A stretch of DNA of 64,000 nucleotides, taken from JAJRXR01 sp041402005. Lineage in GTDB: Bacteria > Planctomycetota > Phycisphaerae > Phycisphaerales > UBA1924. Both the position numbers and the translations under genes were made by a program. The notes beneath the pieces are model-generated. The model had not been told where the DNA came from and did no database searches. It saw only the letters and a list, made by a program, of their open reading frames with translations. Below are positions 1 through 7,673 of this stretch, piece by piece. Location of the stretch: assembly GCA_041402005.1 (NCBI GenBank), contig JAWKTB010000001.1:124001-188000 (forward strand), given 5' to 3'. Each line of letters opens with the position of its first letter. Within the stretch, counting starts at the first letter, position 1.

Positions 1-8
1 AAGTCATC

Positions 9-602
9 ATGCTCCGGTCGTGGTACTGGGAATGTTGCCGGGCTCTGGGAGACCCGACGCGGCAAGACCCGATCCTGCTCAATGCCTCGCTCTCCGGGTC
101 CGAAGACGTCGGCAGTGACTCGGCGTCCGGGGAGCCGTTCGACTTGAGCGACCACCCGATGACCGTTCACCGGGCTGTCGGCGGCACTCTGCTCGGAGGT
201 GTGTGTCTTGCTATCGTATACATCGCGTATCGAGAGATCCGCGACGGGCGCATCAGCGGCATGATGGTGTTTGGCATCGTTGTCGGACTGCTCGGCGTGC
301 TCTTGGCTTCATGGTTGCTTCGTCCCTTCCGGTTATCCTCGGCAATGGTCTATCCCGGGCGTCTCGAGATTTTCTCCGTCCTGGGGTCACGCGTCTATCT
401 TGCATCAAAGGACCGCGTCTGCGTATATGCGTGGCCGCCGACTCATCTGTATGCATCGACGACCGTCATCGTGCTGGGTGAAACAGATGGCAAGCGCGCC
501 ATCGTGTTCACCGATCACGACCATGCGGCACGGTTTCTCCGGATGTGGGCCATGCGGACCGACAATGGGCTCCGAGACCTTCAAACCGAGCCGCGAGCGT
601 GA
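9..602 (+). CDS. Hypothetical two-TM membrane protein
   Basis: I do not recognise a family. The 197-residue reading has two hydrophobic segments, about residues 58-75 and 84-104, followed by a soluble C-terminal half of roughly 90 residues with a PH-like feel (beta-rich, ends in an amphipathic helix). An alternative ATG at 159 starts just before the first membrane segment and may be the true start, since residues 1-50 have no conserved look and the gene lies at the window edge. The last codons and the stop lie inside the left arm of the inverted repeat at 589-649, so the protein ends in PRA. Codon use is less GC-rich than in the neighbours. Confidence 0.6.
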   Translation: MLRSWYWECCRALGDPTRQDPILLNASLSGSEDVGSDSASGEPFDLSDHPMTVHRAVGGTLLGGVCLAIVYIAYREIRDGRISGMMVFGIVVGLLGVLLASWLLRPFRLSSAMVYPGRLEIFSVLGSRVYLASKDRVCVYAWPPTHLYASTTVIVLGETDGKRAIVFTDHDHAARFLRMWAMRTDNGLRDLQTEPRA

Positions 603-649
603 GCTCGCGAGCACTCCGCCCGGAATCTCGCGAGCTCACGCTCGCGGCT
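589..649. terminator. 23-bp perfect inverted repeat, bidirectional terminator between convergent genes
   Basis: Arms 589-611 and 627-649 are exact reverse complements with a 15-nt loop. There is no T-run. Both converging genes end inside the arms, so both proteins finish with the same residues, PRA. It may act as a shared terminator or be a palindromic repeat that was captured as gene ends. Confidence 0.7.
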
Positions 650-1406
650 GGGACAGGCGATCAAGGATGTCCAGCACCCCCTCGACCTCCTCGTGGGGCG
701 AGACGTAGTCCGCGTGCGGCTTGAGTTCGTCGGCGGCGTTCGCGGGGCACGCGAACCAGGCCACCCGCTCGCGGATGGCCATGTCGCCCATGGTGTCGCC
801 GATGCCGGCCAGGCGCTCGCGGACGAGCCCGGTCCGGTCGAGCAGGCGATCGATGCCACTGGCCTTGGAGACGAACTCCAGCTCGACGTTCACGCACGTC
901 CAGGTCATGCTCGCGCGCAGGGGCCATCGCTCGTCGTTGATCCGCGTCCAGACGGCGGGCATCACGACGCTCTCGAGGTATTCAGGCCCGCGCTCGTGGA
1001 AGATCGTCACCGCCGCCGACTTGCCCGCCTCCAGGAACGACCCCTCGAACTGTGCCGTCGCCCACGCCCCGACCTCTCGAACCAGCTCCAAGTGCTCACG
1101 CGTGACGCGCGGATCCATCTCCCAGAGGTAGGGGTCCATCGTCAGGAGCCACACGCCCCCCTCGCACACGATCGGCAGGTCGAACGCCCCGACCGCCCTG
1201 GCCATCGCCTCCGCGAACGGGAGCGGTCGCCCGGTGCACAGCGTGAGCAACGGCGTGTCGCCCCGCTCCCGCGCCCGTCGGTTGTGCTCGCTCACCCGGG
1301 CGAGCAGGCCCGTCTGCATCGGGCGGGGCAGCTCGGGCGAGAGGCAGCCGTCGATGTCGCAGACGATCGCGTCGAATCGGGGATGGCTCGTGCGTGGGGC
1401 GCCCAT
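636..1406 (-). CDS. HAD-superfamily phosphatase (Cof/phosphoglycolate-type)
   Basis: A 256-residue cytoplasmic haloacid-dehalogenase-fold hydrolase. All four HAD motifs are visible: DIDGC with the nucleophile D17 and acid D19, the threonine in CTGRP at 57-61, lysine 181 in SKASG, and GDTMGD at 203-208. The long cap between motifs II and III fits the C2-cap Cof or archaeal phosphoglycolate phosphatase type. I chose the ATG at 1406 because an AAGGAG site sits 4-5 nt before it; upstream in-frame codons extend only into the divergent promoter region. The substrate cannot be told from sequence. The C-terminus lies in the inverted repeat shared with the convergent gene. Confidence 0.85.
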   Translation of the reverse strand: MGAPRTSHPRFDAIVCDIDGCLSPELPRPMQTGLLARVSEHNRRARERGDTPLLTLCTGRPLPFAEAMARAVGAFDLPIVCEGGVWLLTMDPYLWEMDPRVTREHLELVREVGAWATAQFEGSFLEAGKSAAVTIFHERGPEYLESVVMPAVWTRINDERWPLRASMTWTCVNVELEFVSKASGIDRLLDRTGLVRERLAGIGDTMGDMAIRERVAWFACPANAADELKPHADYVSPHEEVEGVLDILDRLSQPRA

Positions 1407-1507
1407 GAGGCTCCTTCTCGCCCGCACGCCGTCGGCGGGGCCGTATCCTTGCGCGCTCCCGCCCGCCGGGACGTCGCGGCTCACGCTCGAAGGGGCCTCT
1501 CTCCCCC

Positions 1508-3802
1508 ATGATCGTCATCTACTCGCTGGCCATCTTCGTCGCCGCCGCCCTGCTCTTCGCGGTGCAGCCGATGACCGCCAAGGGGCTGCTCCCCCTGCTC
1601 GGGGGCTCTCCCTCGGTCTGGACGACCTGCATGCTCTTCTTCCAGGGCGTGCTGCTCGCCGGGTACGCCTACGCGCACCTCGTCACGACGCGCCTCGGGC
1701 GCCTGGGCCAGCTCGGGGTGCATCTGCCCGTGGTCCTCCTGGGACTGGCGGCGGGCTGGTGGGCCCTGGGCCTGCGCGCCCAGCCGCCCCGCGAGGACTC
1801 GCCGATCCCCTGGCTGCTGATGACGCTCGCGCTGATGGTCGGCCCCGCGTTCTTCGCGCTCTCGTCGGCCGGCCCCCTGCTCCAGCGCTGGTTCAGCGCG
1901 ACCGGGCACAAGCGGGCAAACGACCCGTACTTCCTGTACGCCGCCAGCAACGCCGGCTCCATGCTCGGGCTGCTCAGCTATCCGTTCCTGATCGAGCCCG
2001 CGATGGCGCTGGGCGAGCAACGACGGGCGTGGCTCGGGGGATTCGTGCTGTTCGTCCTCCTCGTCGGCGTGTGCGGCGTGCTGATGGCGAGGAAACGATC
2101 GGGCGCTCCCGAGCCCGCGCGCGAGCCCAACCCCGTCCCCGTTCCGCCACCCGAAGACGTCCGCGAGCGCGGTCGGAGCAAGACGCTCGAGCGTCTCGCC
2201 TGGATCGCCCTCGCCTTCATCCCCTCGAGCCTCCTGCTGGGCGTCACGACGTACATCTCCACCGACGTCGCCGCCATCCCGCTGCTCTGGGTGCTCCCGC
2301 TTGCCCTCTACCTGCTCTCGTTCATCATCGCGTTCGGTGGTCGGGCCGATCGCCTCATCAGGTGGCTCCGCTACCCCGCGGCGGTGGCGATCGTCGTCGC
2401 CGCCCTCATCGTGCTGTTCTACGTCGAGGGCGTGGTCGTGCTGTCGATCGGGCTGCACCTGACCGCGTTCACGCTCGCCGCCACGTTCTGCCACGCGAGC
2501 CTGGCCGCCAGACGCCCGCGCGTCGAGCGCCTGACCGAGTTCTACCTGCTGCTCTCGGTCGGGGGCGCGCTCGGCGGGGTCTTCAACGCCATCGTCGCGA
2601 CCGCGCTCTTCCCCGATGCGTGGGAGTACCCGATCGCGTTGATCCTCGCCGCCGCCGCCCTGCCCTGGGCGGGCGGCGTCACCGGGCTCGCCCGACCGCG
2701 GGGTGGGATCCGCTGGTCGAGCGTCGTGCGGTTCGCGCCACCCGTCGTCCTGACCGTCTACATGGTGTTGGCGGTGACCTTCTACACGACGTTGGACGCC
2801 TCGGCCAAGCCGACGGCGTTGCTCGTGCTCGTCGTCGTGCCCGCCGTCATCGCGCTGACCGCGTCGCGCGACGGGCTCTCGCTCGCCCTCTGCCTGCTCG
2901 CCATCGCCGGCGTCCGCGTCACGCGCCAGCTCACCGATCCCAACCTCCTTCTCATGGACCGCACGTTCTTCGGCGTTCACCGCGTCGTCATGGGCGAGGA
3001 GGAGGTCATCCTCCGCGACGACAACACCGGTTTCGAGGTCGTCTACCCCGTCTACTCCCTCTATCACGGCTCCACACGTCACGGCGACCAGATCCAGGGC
3101 CACCCCGAGCTCTCCAGAATCCCGTCCACCTACTTCCACCCGACCGGACCTCTCGGCGACATCTTCGGCGCGCTGCAAGAGCGCGAGGGTCCCCGGCGCA
3201 TCGGCATCCTGGGTCTGGGCGCCGGCTCCATGGCCGCCTACGGGCGACCGGGCGACCACATCACGTACTTCGAGATCGACCCGCTCGTCGTCCACATCGC
3301 GCGTGACTCGGGGCGCTTCACGTACCTGCGCGACACCCCGGCGCGTGTGGACATCGAGTTGGGCGACGGGCGACTGCGTCTGGCCGAGCACCCGGACGGC
3401 GAGTTCGACCTCCTGATCTTCGACGCCTTCTCGGGCGACGCCGTCCCGGTCCACCTCGTCTCGGTCGAGGCGATCGCGCTGTACCGGGCGAAGGTCAAGC
3501 CGGGCGGCCTGGTGGTGATGAACATCTCGAATCGGCGTCTGAACCTGGCGCCGATCGTGGCCAACGCGTGCGCTCGTCTGGGACTCGCGGGCGCGCTCCG
3601 CGACGACCAGGTGGTCACGGACCTTCAAGCCGCCGAGGGCAAGCTGCCCTCGTCCTGGACCGTCCTGGCTGGGGCCGAAGAAGACCTGGCGCCGATCGCG
3701 GCCCGCTCGCCCGGGTGGTGGCGCCTCGAGCCCGTCCCCGACAAGCCGACCTGGACCGACGAGTTCTCCAGCATCACGGACGTGATGATCTGGAGGCGGT
3801 AG
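1508..3802 (+). CDS. Polytopic membrane protein fused to spermidine-synthase-like domain
   Basis: 764 residues. About residues 1-480 are strongly hydrophobic, with a dozen or so probable membrane helices, opening with a run typical of fused MFS/spermidine-synthase-like proteins. From residue 566 a Rossmann methyltransferase-type fold follows: GILGLGAGSM nucleotide loop, YFEIDP acidic strand end, GDGR, and FDLLIFDAFSGDAVP. The family is common in bacteria, but polyamine synthesis is unproven for it; the soluble domain could transfer an aminopropyl or methyl group. A TATCCT box lies 58 nt upstream at 1445. No convincing Shine-Dalgarno is seen before the ATG. It is divergent from the HAD gene. 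Confidence 0.85.
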   Translation: MIVIYSLAIFVAAALLFAVQPMTAKGLLPLLGGSPSVWTTCMLFFQGVLLAGYAYAHLVTTRLGRLGQLGVHLPVVLLGLAAGWWALGLRAQPPREDSPIPWLLMTLALMVGPAFFALSSAGPLLQRWFSATGHKRANDPYFLYAASNAGSMLGLLSYPFLIEPAMALGEQRRAWLGGFVLFVLLVGVCGVLMARKRSGAPEPAREPNPVPVPPPEDVRERGRSKTLERLAWIALAFIPSSLLLGVTTYISTDVAAIPLLWVLPLALYLLSFIIAFGGRADRLIRWLRYPAAVAIVVAALIVLFYVEGVVVLSIGLHLTAFTLAATFCHASLAARRPRVERLTEFYLLLSVGGALGGVFNAIVATALFPDAWEYPIALILAAAALPWAGGVTGLARPRGGIRWSSVVRFAPPVVLTVYMVLAVTFYTTLDASAKPTALLVLVVVPAVIALTASRDGLSLALCLLAIAGVRVTRQLTDPNLLLMDRTFFGVHRVVMGEEEVILRDDNTGFEVVYPVYSLYHGSTRHGDQIQGHPELSRIPSTYFHPTGPLGDIFGALQEREGPRRIGILGLGAGSMAAYGRPGDHITYFEIDPLVVHIARDSGRFTYLRDTPARVDIELGDGRLRLAEHPDGEFDLLIFDAFSGDAVPVHLVSVEAIALYRAKVKPGGLVVMNISNRRLNLAPIVANACARLGLAGALRDDQVVTDLQAAEGKLPSSWTVLAGAEEDLAPIAARSPGWWRLEPVPDKPTWTDEFSSITDVMIWRR

Positions 3803-3831
3803 GTGTCGGGCGTTGTTTCCCCGCGCCCCGC

Positions 3832-3837
3832 TATCCT
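3832..3837 (+). promoter_or_regulatory. -10 box TATCCT, leaderless promoter of aroC
   Basis: Six nucleotides separate the box from the ATG at 3844, which places the expected transcription start at or next to the start codon. No Shine-Dalgarno and no clear -35 box are seen. Confidence 0.55.
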
Positions 3838-3843
3838 CCGCCC

Positions 3844-5037
3844 ATGCCCCGCCTTGACTACCAGACCGCCGGCGAGTCCCACGGCCCGGCCCTGATCACC
3901 ACAATCACGGGCCTGCCCGCGGGTCTGGAGCTGGACATCGAGCTCATCAACTCGGAGCTGCGCCGCCGCCAGGGCGGGTACGGCAGGGGCGGCAGGCAGA
4001 AGATCGAGACCGACTCGGTCGAGTTCCTGTGCGGCGTGCGCCGCGGGCACACGATCGGCTCGCCGCTGGTCCTGAAGATCGCCAACCGAGACTCGCGCCT
4101 CGACAACCTCCAGAAGACCCCGCCCGTGTACCGCCCGCGCCCCGGGCACGCGGACTTGGCCGGGTCGATCAAGTGGCTGACGACCGACTGCCGTGAGACG
4201 CTCGAACGGGCGAGCGCGCGGGAGACGGCCAGCCGCACCGCCGCCGGCGCCGTCGCCCGCTGCCTGCTGCGTCATCTGGGAATCGAGACTTTCGGCTTCA
4301 CCCGCCAGATCGGGACTGCGCGCACGGACGTCGCCGTCCACGAGGAGAACTGGCAGGAGATCAAGAGGCTCCGCGACGAGTCAGACACGTACTGCCCCGA
4401 CGCTGACGTGACCGAGGCCCAGCGCCAGATCATCCGCCAAGCGAAGATCGACAAGGACACCGCGGGCGGCCTGCTCGAGACGCACGTCTTCGGCCTGCCC
4501 CCCGGCGTCGGCTCGTGCATGGACTGGACCACCAAGCTCGACGCCCGCATCGCCTACGCCGTCATGGGCATCCAGGCCTTCAAGGCCGTCGAGATCGGCC
4601 TGGGCACGGGCGTCGCCTCGCTCCCCGGCTCCGAGGTCCACGACCCGATCTACTTCGACAGCTCGAAGATGAATGAGCCATGCCTGGGCTTCACGCGCCC
4701 GACCAACAACGCCGGCGGCACCGAGGGCGGCATGTCCAACGGCATGCCCATCGTCGTCAAGGGCACGATGAAGCCCATCTCCACACTCCTCCGCGGCCTG
4801 CCCAGCGTGAACCTGAACACGAAGCAGCCCGAGCACTCCGACTACGAGCGCTCCGACGTCTGTGCCGTCTCCGCCGCCGGAGTCGTGATGGAGCACGTCG
4901 TCGCCTTCGAGGTGGCCCGATGCCTCTTCGACAAGCTGGGGGGCGACTCGATGACCGAGCTCGAATCCAACTGGCTCAACTATCTGAAGCTCGCCCGGTC
5001 GCTGCCCCTGGATCCGCCGGAGCAGACGATCGCCTGA
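3844..5037 (+). CDS. aroC: Chorismate synthase
   Basis: Makes chorismate from 5-enolpyruvylshikimate-3-phosphate, the last step of the shikimate pathway, using reduced FMN. 397 residues, close to the longer bacterial AroC form. The family N-terminal pattern TAGESHGPAL is at residues 7-16, followed by the RRxxGYGRGGRQKIE-type arginine-rich loop, the RPGHAD region and the C-terminal EHVVAFEVARC helix. The start is fixed by the conserved N-terminus (MPRLDYQTAGESHG) and by the TATCCT box 6 nt upstream, which suggests a leaderless message. It follows the spermidine-synthase-like gene after 41 nt. No other aro gene is nearby. Confidence 0.97.
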   Translation: MPRLDYQTAGESHGPALITTITGLPAGLELDIELINSELRRRQGGYGRGGRQKIETDSVEFLCGVRRGHTIGSPLVLKIANRDSRLDNLQKTPPVYRPRPGHADLAGSIKWLTTDCRETLERASARETASRTAAGAVARCLLRHLGIETFGFTRQIGTARTDVAVHEENWQEIKRLRDESDTYCPDADVTEAQRQIIRQAKIDKDTAGGLLETHVFGLPPGVGSCMDWTTKLDARIAYAVMGIQAFKAVEIGLGTGVASLPGSEVHDPIYFDSSKMNEPCLGFTRPTNNAGGTEGGMSNGMPIVVKGTMKPISTLLRGLPSVNLNTKQPEHSDYERSDVCAVSAAGVVMEHVVAFEVARCLFDKLGGDSMTELESNWLNYLKLARSLPLDPPEQTIA

Positions 5038-5213
5038 GAAGGCGTTTGTTTGGGTGTCGGCAAGGTCGGCAGAATCGATGCAGAAGGACCCGGCCCCCCG
5101 CCGATAGTCCCTGTGGAGGCGGGTGCTTGCGCGCCTGGGGAGGCGGCGCAAGACCCCCACCGGACAAGCTGTGGAGAGCCTGTCGAGTGCCGGGGGAGCC
5201 CGGGCACGGCTCG

Positions 5214-5219
5214 TAGACT
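5214..5219 (+). promoter_or_regulatory. -10 box TAGACT upstream of the GIY-YIG gene
   Basis: The box matches the TAnnnT form seen before many genes here. It would give a leader of about 75 nt before the ATG at 5301, consistent with the Shine-Dalgarno present there. Confidence 0.4.
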
Positions 5220-5300
5220 CGCGCGGCTCAAGGAGCGACCAACGCGCGGCCGGCGCCGCGCCGCAGAACGTCCGTACGCATGGAACAGGAGGCAGGCAGG

Positions 5301-6254
5301 ATGTCCACCCCGAAGCGCGGCTTCTCAGTCAAGACCTTCCTCGCCGATGGCGAGGCCGAGGGTCTCCAGATCATCGAGCATTCCCAGTGGATCGGGCGGG
5401 GCGTCGTCATCCCCCGCACCAAGTTCGCCCAGCACGCCCACCGGGCGGAGCTCGACGGCGCGGGCATCTACATCCTCGTCGGTCGCTCGCCCTCGACGGG
5501 CGTCGAGCGGATCTACGTGGGCCAGACCGCGCACCTGCGCGACAAGGCCGAGGAGCTCCGTCACAAGAGCTTCTGGAACAAGCTCATCGCCCTGAACGCG
5601 GACGGCCAGCGTCTGCACCGCGGGCACGCCGAGTACATCGAGGCGCGCCTCATCAAGCTCGCGCGTGAGCTCAAGACCTGCGAGGTGGACAACCCCGAGG
5701 TCCCGCGCATGCCCGCGCTCTCCGAGCCGGACATGGCCGACGCCGACTACTTCTGCGACCAGCTCACGCTCATCATGCCGGTCCTCGGCGTGAACGCCTT
5801 CAAGGCGCCCCCGGCGATGAACGCCCAGCCCGAGCTGCGCCTGTCCGGCAAGGGCGTCGTCGCCAACGGGTACTCGGTCGGCGGGCAGTTCGTCGTCGAG
5901 GAGGGCTCGACCGCGACGCGCCAGGACGCCGAGAGCTGCCCGGGCCACATCCTCGACCTGCGTCGCTCGCTCCTGGAGCGTGGCGTGCTGACCGAGGACG
6001 GCAAGCTGTACCGATTCGCGCAGAACTTCGCGTTCGACTCCGCGTCGCAGGCGGCGACGCTCGTGCTCGCCGAGATCTCCAAGGGCGGGGCGTGGAAGGA
6101 CCTCAAGGGCGAGCGCGCCCCGGCGGGTCTGATCGACGACGACGCCTACGAGGGCGACGAGGGCGGCGAGGAAGGCCGCCCCGGACGCGCCCGCCCGCTG
6201 CGCACCGCGACCGAGCTCAAGCCGACTCGCGTGGCGGCAGCGACCGAGGCGTAA
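5301..6254 (+). CDS. GIY-YIG nuclease-fold protein with C-terminal DUF4357
   Basis: 317 residues. The N-terminal half has the GIY-YIG signature: GIY at 55-57, YVG at 72-74, an arginine nearby (R80) and a glutamate in the following helix (EYIEARL). The region from about residue 195 (SVGGQFVVEEGSTATR through FDSASQAA to GGAWKDL) matches the pattern of DUF4357, a domain often paired with GIY-YIG or found in restriction-type proteins. Residues after 280 are acidic, then basic, and look disordered. The ATG at 5301 is preferred over 5280 because AGGAGG lies 9 nt upstream. The gene is single, ends at a strong terminator, and has no obvious restriction-modification partner nearby. Confidence 0.85.
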   Translation: MSTPKRGFSVKTFLADGEAEGLQIIEHSQWIGRGVVIPRTKFAQHAHRAELDGAGIYILVGRSPSTGVERIYVGQTAHLRDKAEELRHKSFWNKLIALNADGQRLHRGHAEYIEARLIKLARELKTCEVDNPEVPRMPALSEPDMADADYFCDQLTLIMPVLGVNAFKAPPAMNAQPELRLSGKGVVANGYSVGGQFVVEEGSTATRQDAESCPGHILDLRRSLLERGVLTEDGKLYRFAQNFAFDSASQAATLVLAEISKGGAWKDLKGERAPAGLIDDDAYEGDEGGEEGRPGRARPLRTATELKPTRVAAATEA

Positions 6255-6312
6255 AGGTCTTCTTGCGGGTGGCCGAAGCGGGCCGGGGCCCCGGTCCAGT
6301 TCTTCGCCATCA

Positions 6313-6347
6313 CGCCGGCGGCGTCACAAGACGCCGTCGGCGTTTTT
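6313..6347 (+). terminator. Rho-independent terminator of the GIY-YIG gene
   Basis: A 13-bp stem (6313-6325 with 6330-6342, one G-T wobble), an ACAA loop and five T residues follow the stop codon by about 58 nt. Confidence 0.9.
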
Positions 6348-6352
6348 CATTT

Positions 6353-6457
6353 CCCCCCGGTGGGGCCGGTTTCCAACCGGCCGATGACGTCTTGAATGCG
6401 TCCGCCCGGACAACGTCGAAATGACCAGCCCGGTTGGAAACCGGCCCCACCGGGGGG
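6353..6457. repeat. 28-bp perfect inverted repeat with 49-nt spacer
   Basis: Arms 6353-6380 and 6430-6457 are exact reverse complements. Each arm also holds internal palindromes (CCGGTTTCCAACCGG and GGGGCC). It lies between the terminator and the 3' end of the convergent acetyltransferase gene and looks like a dispersed palindromic element. Confidence 0.8.
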
Positions 6458-6461
6458 AGGC

Positions 6462-7070
6462 TCAGGCGAACGCCGCGAGGCGTGTGTCCAGACCGTCGCG
6501 CACCGCCGGCCACTCGATGTCGATGATCGAGTACATCACCGTGTCGCGGACGCGCCCGTCGGGCATGATCATGTGATTGCGGAGCAGGCCCTCGCGCACG
6601 GCGCCGATCCGCTCGATCGCCCGCTGCGAGCGCTCGTTCAGGCGGTCGGTCTTGAGCATCACGCGCATCGCGGGGCCCTTGGGGAAGACCCGGTTCTCGA
6701 AGACGTGCGCGAGCATGAGCCGCTTCATCTCGGGGTTGGTCGCGGTCCCGCGCTCAGAAGGGGAGAGCCACGTGTACCCGATCTCCAGTCCCCGGTGCTC
6801 GTGGCGGATGTCGGCGTACGAGGTCGAGCCGATCACGCGCCCCGTCTTGAGCGAGAAGACCGCGAACGCCTGGTGGTTGGGCAGACGGACAAGCTTCTCC
6901 ACGTAGTGGCGGAACCCCCCCGTGTCCCACTGGTCGGGGCGGGTGGGCAGGAAGCCGAACGTCTCCTCGTCCGCGGCCAGCAGCATCCCGACCGCGTGGT
7001 CGAGCGACAACGGCTCGAGACGAACGAACCGCCCGACAAGCTCGACCCGGAATCCGTCGCCGTCACGCAT
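6462..7070 (-). CDS. GNAT-family N-acetyltransferase, RimJ/RimL-like
   Basis: 202 residues with the order of RimJ/RimL-type GNAT enzymes: an N-terminal LVGRFVRLEPLSLDHA beta strand and helix, FSLKTGRVIGSTSYADI, EIGYTWLSPSERGTATNPEMKR (the acetyl-CoA loop region) and the late RLNERSQRAIERIGAVREG motif. It should acetylate an amine with acetyl-CoA; the RimL-type sequence does not identify the substrate. The ATG at 7070 has GGAGG 7 nt upstream; the longer frame upstream overlaps the divergent zinc-ribbon gene and is rejected. It converges on the GIY-YIG gene, with the inverted repeat between. Confidence 0.88.
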   Translation of the reverse strand: MRDGDGFRVELVGRFVRLEPLSLDHAVGMLLAADEETFGFLPTRPDQWDTGGFRHYVEKLVRLPNHQAFAVFSLKTGRVIGSTSYADIRHEHRGLEIGYTWLSPSERGTATNPEMKRLMLAHVFENRVFPKGPAMRVMLKTDRLNERSQRAIERIGAVREGLLRNHMIMPDGRVRDTVMYSIIDIEWPAVRDGLDTRLAAFA

Positions 7071-7130
7071 CCGCCGCCTCCGTGCGCCGGCGGGGTGTAC
7101 GCCGGGCGGTCCGGGTGAGAGAATAGCCGA

Positions 7131-7655
7131 GTGAGTCCGAGCGACGAGCGAGGCCGCGGACGACCGCCGATGCCCTGTCCGGAGTGTGGGTACGACCTGC
7201 GGGGGGTTCCCGAGCCGGTCTGCCCGGAGTGCGGCACCGACGTCGGATCGCTCCCGCTGGACCCCGTGGGCGCCCCGACGACCGAGCGGGCGGAACGCCG
7301 CGTGCTCCTGCTCGCCTCGCTCGGGTTCTTCGTCAGCGCCGCATGCGCGCTGGGGTTCCACTGGGTCAACGCGCAGGTCTCGCAGTCCGTCCGCGCGTAC
7401 TACTTCCAGGACCCGCGCCCCGCGTGGCCCGTGGGGGCATGGATTGCAGCCGCGAACTACCTCGTGCCCCTGACACTGCTCGGCGCCGTCGCGTGGCGCC
7501 TTGCAAGGACAACCGCCGCCCGGCGCGAATGGGTCAGCCCGCGCGGGGCGTCCAGGCTTCTGGCCACGTTCTGGGTCGCGGGCGTCGCGGCGTGGATCGT
7601 GCCGACGCTCGTCTTGCTCTGGTTCGTGATCGTCGTGCTGCCGGTGCTGAGCTGA
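7131..7655 (+). CDS. Zinc-ribbon membrane protein
   Basis: 174 residues starting with GTG. A short N-terminal zinc ribbon, MPCPECGYDLRG then VCPECGTD (four cysteines in two CPEC knuckles), is followed by three probable membrane helices near residues 58-80, 102-125 and 145-170. The architecture recurs at 32726 and 33050 and is common in planctomycetes; its role is unknown. An ATG at 7170 just before the first knuckle is an alternative start. A GAGAAT box 6 nt before the GTG could make the message leaderless, like many genes in this window, and favours 7131. Confidence 0.75.
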   Translation: MSPSDERGRGRPPMPCPECGYDLRGVPEPVCPECGTDVGSLPLDPVGAPTTERAERRVLLLASLGFFVSAACALGFHWVNAQVSQSVRAYYFQDPRPAWPVGAWIAAANYLVPLTLLGAVAWRLARTTAARREWVSPRGASRLLATFWVAGVAAWIVPTLVLLWFVIVVLPVLS

Positions 7656-7673
7656 GCAAGCGTCGATGAGGGG

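Noticed and set aside
1481..3628. Minus-strand open frame of 715 codons
   Set aside because: Antisense shadow of the spermidine-synthase-like gene, whose membrane helices and SAM-type motifs are clear.
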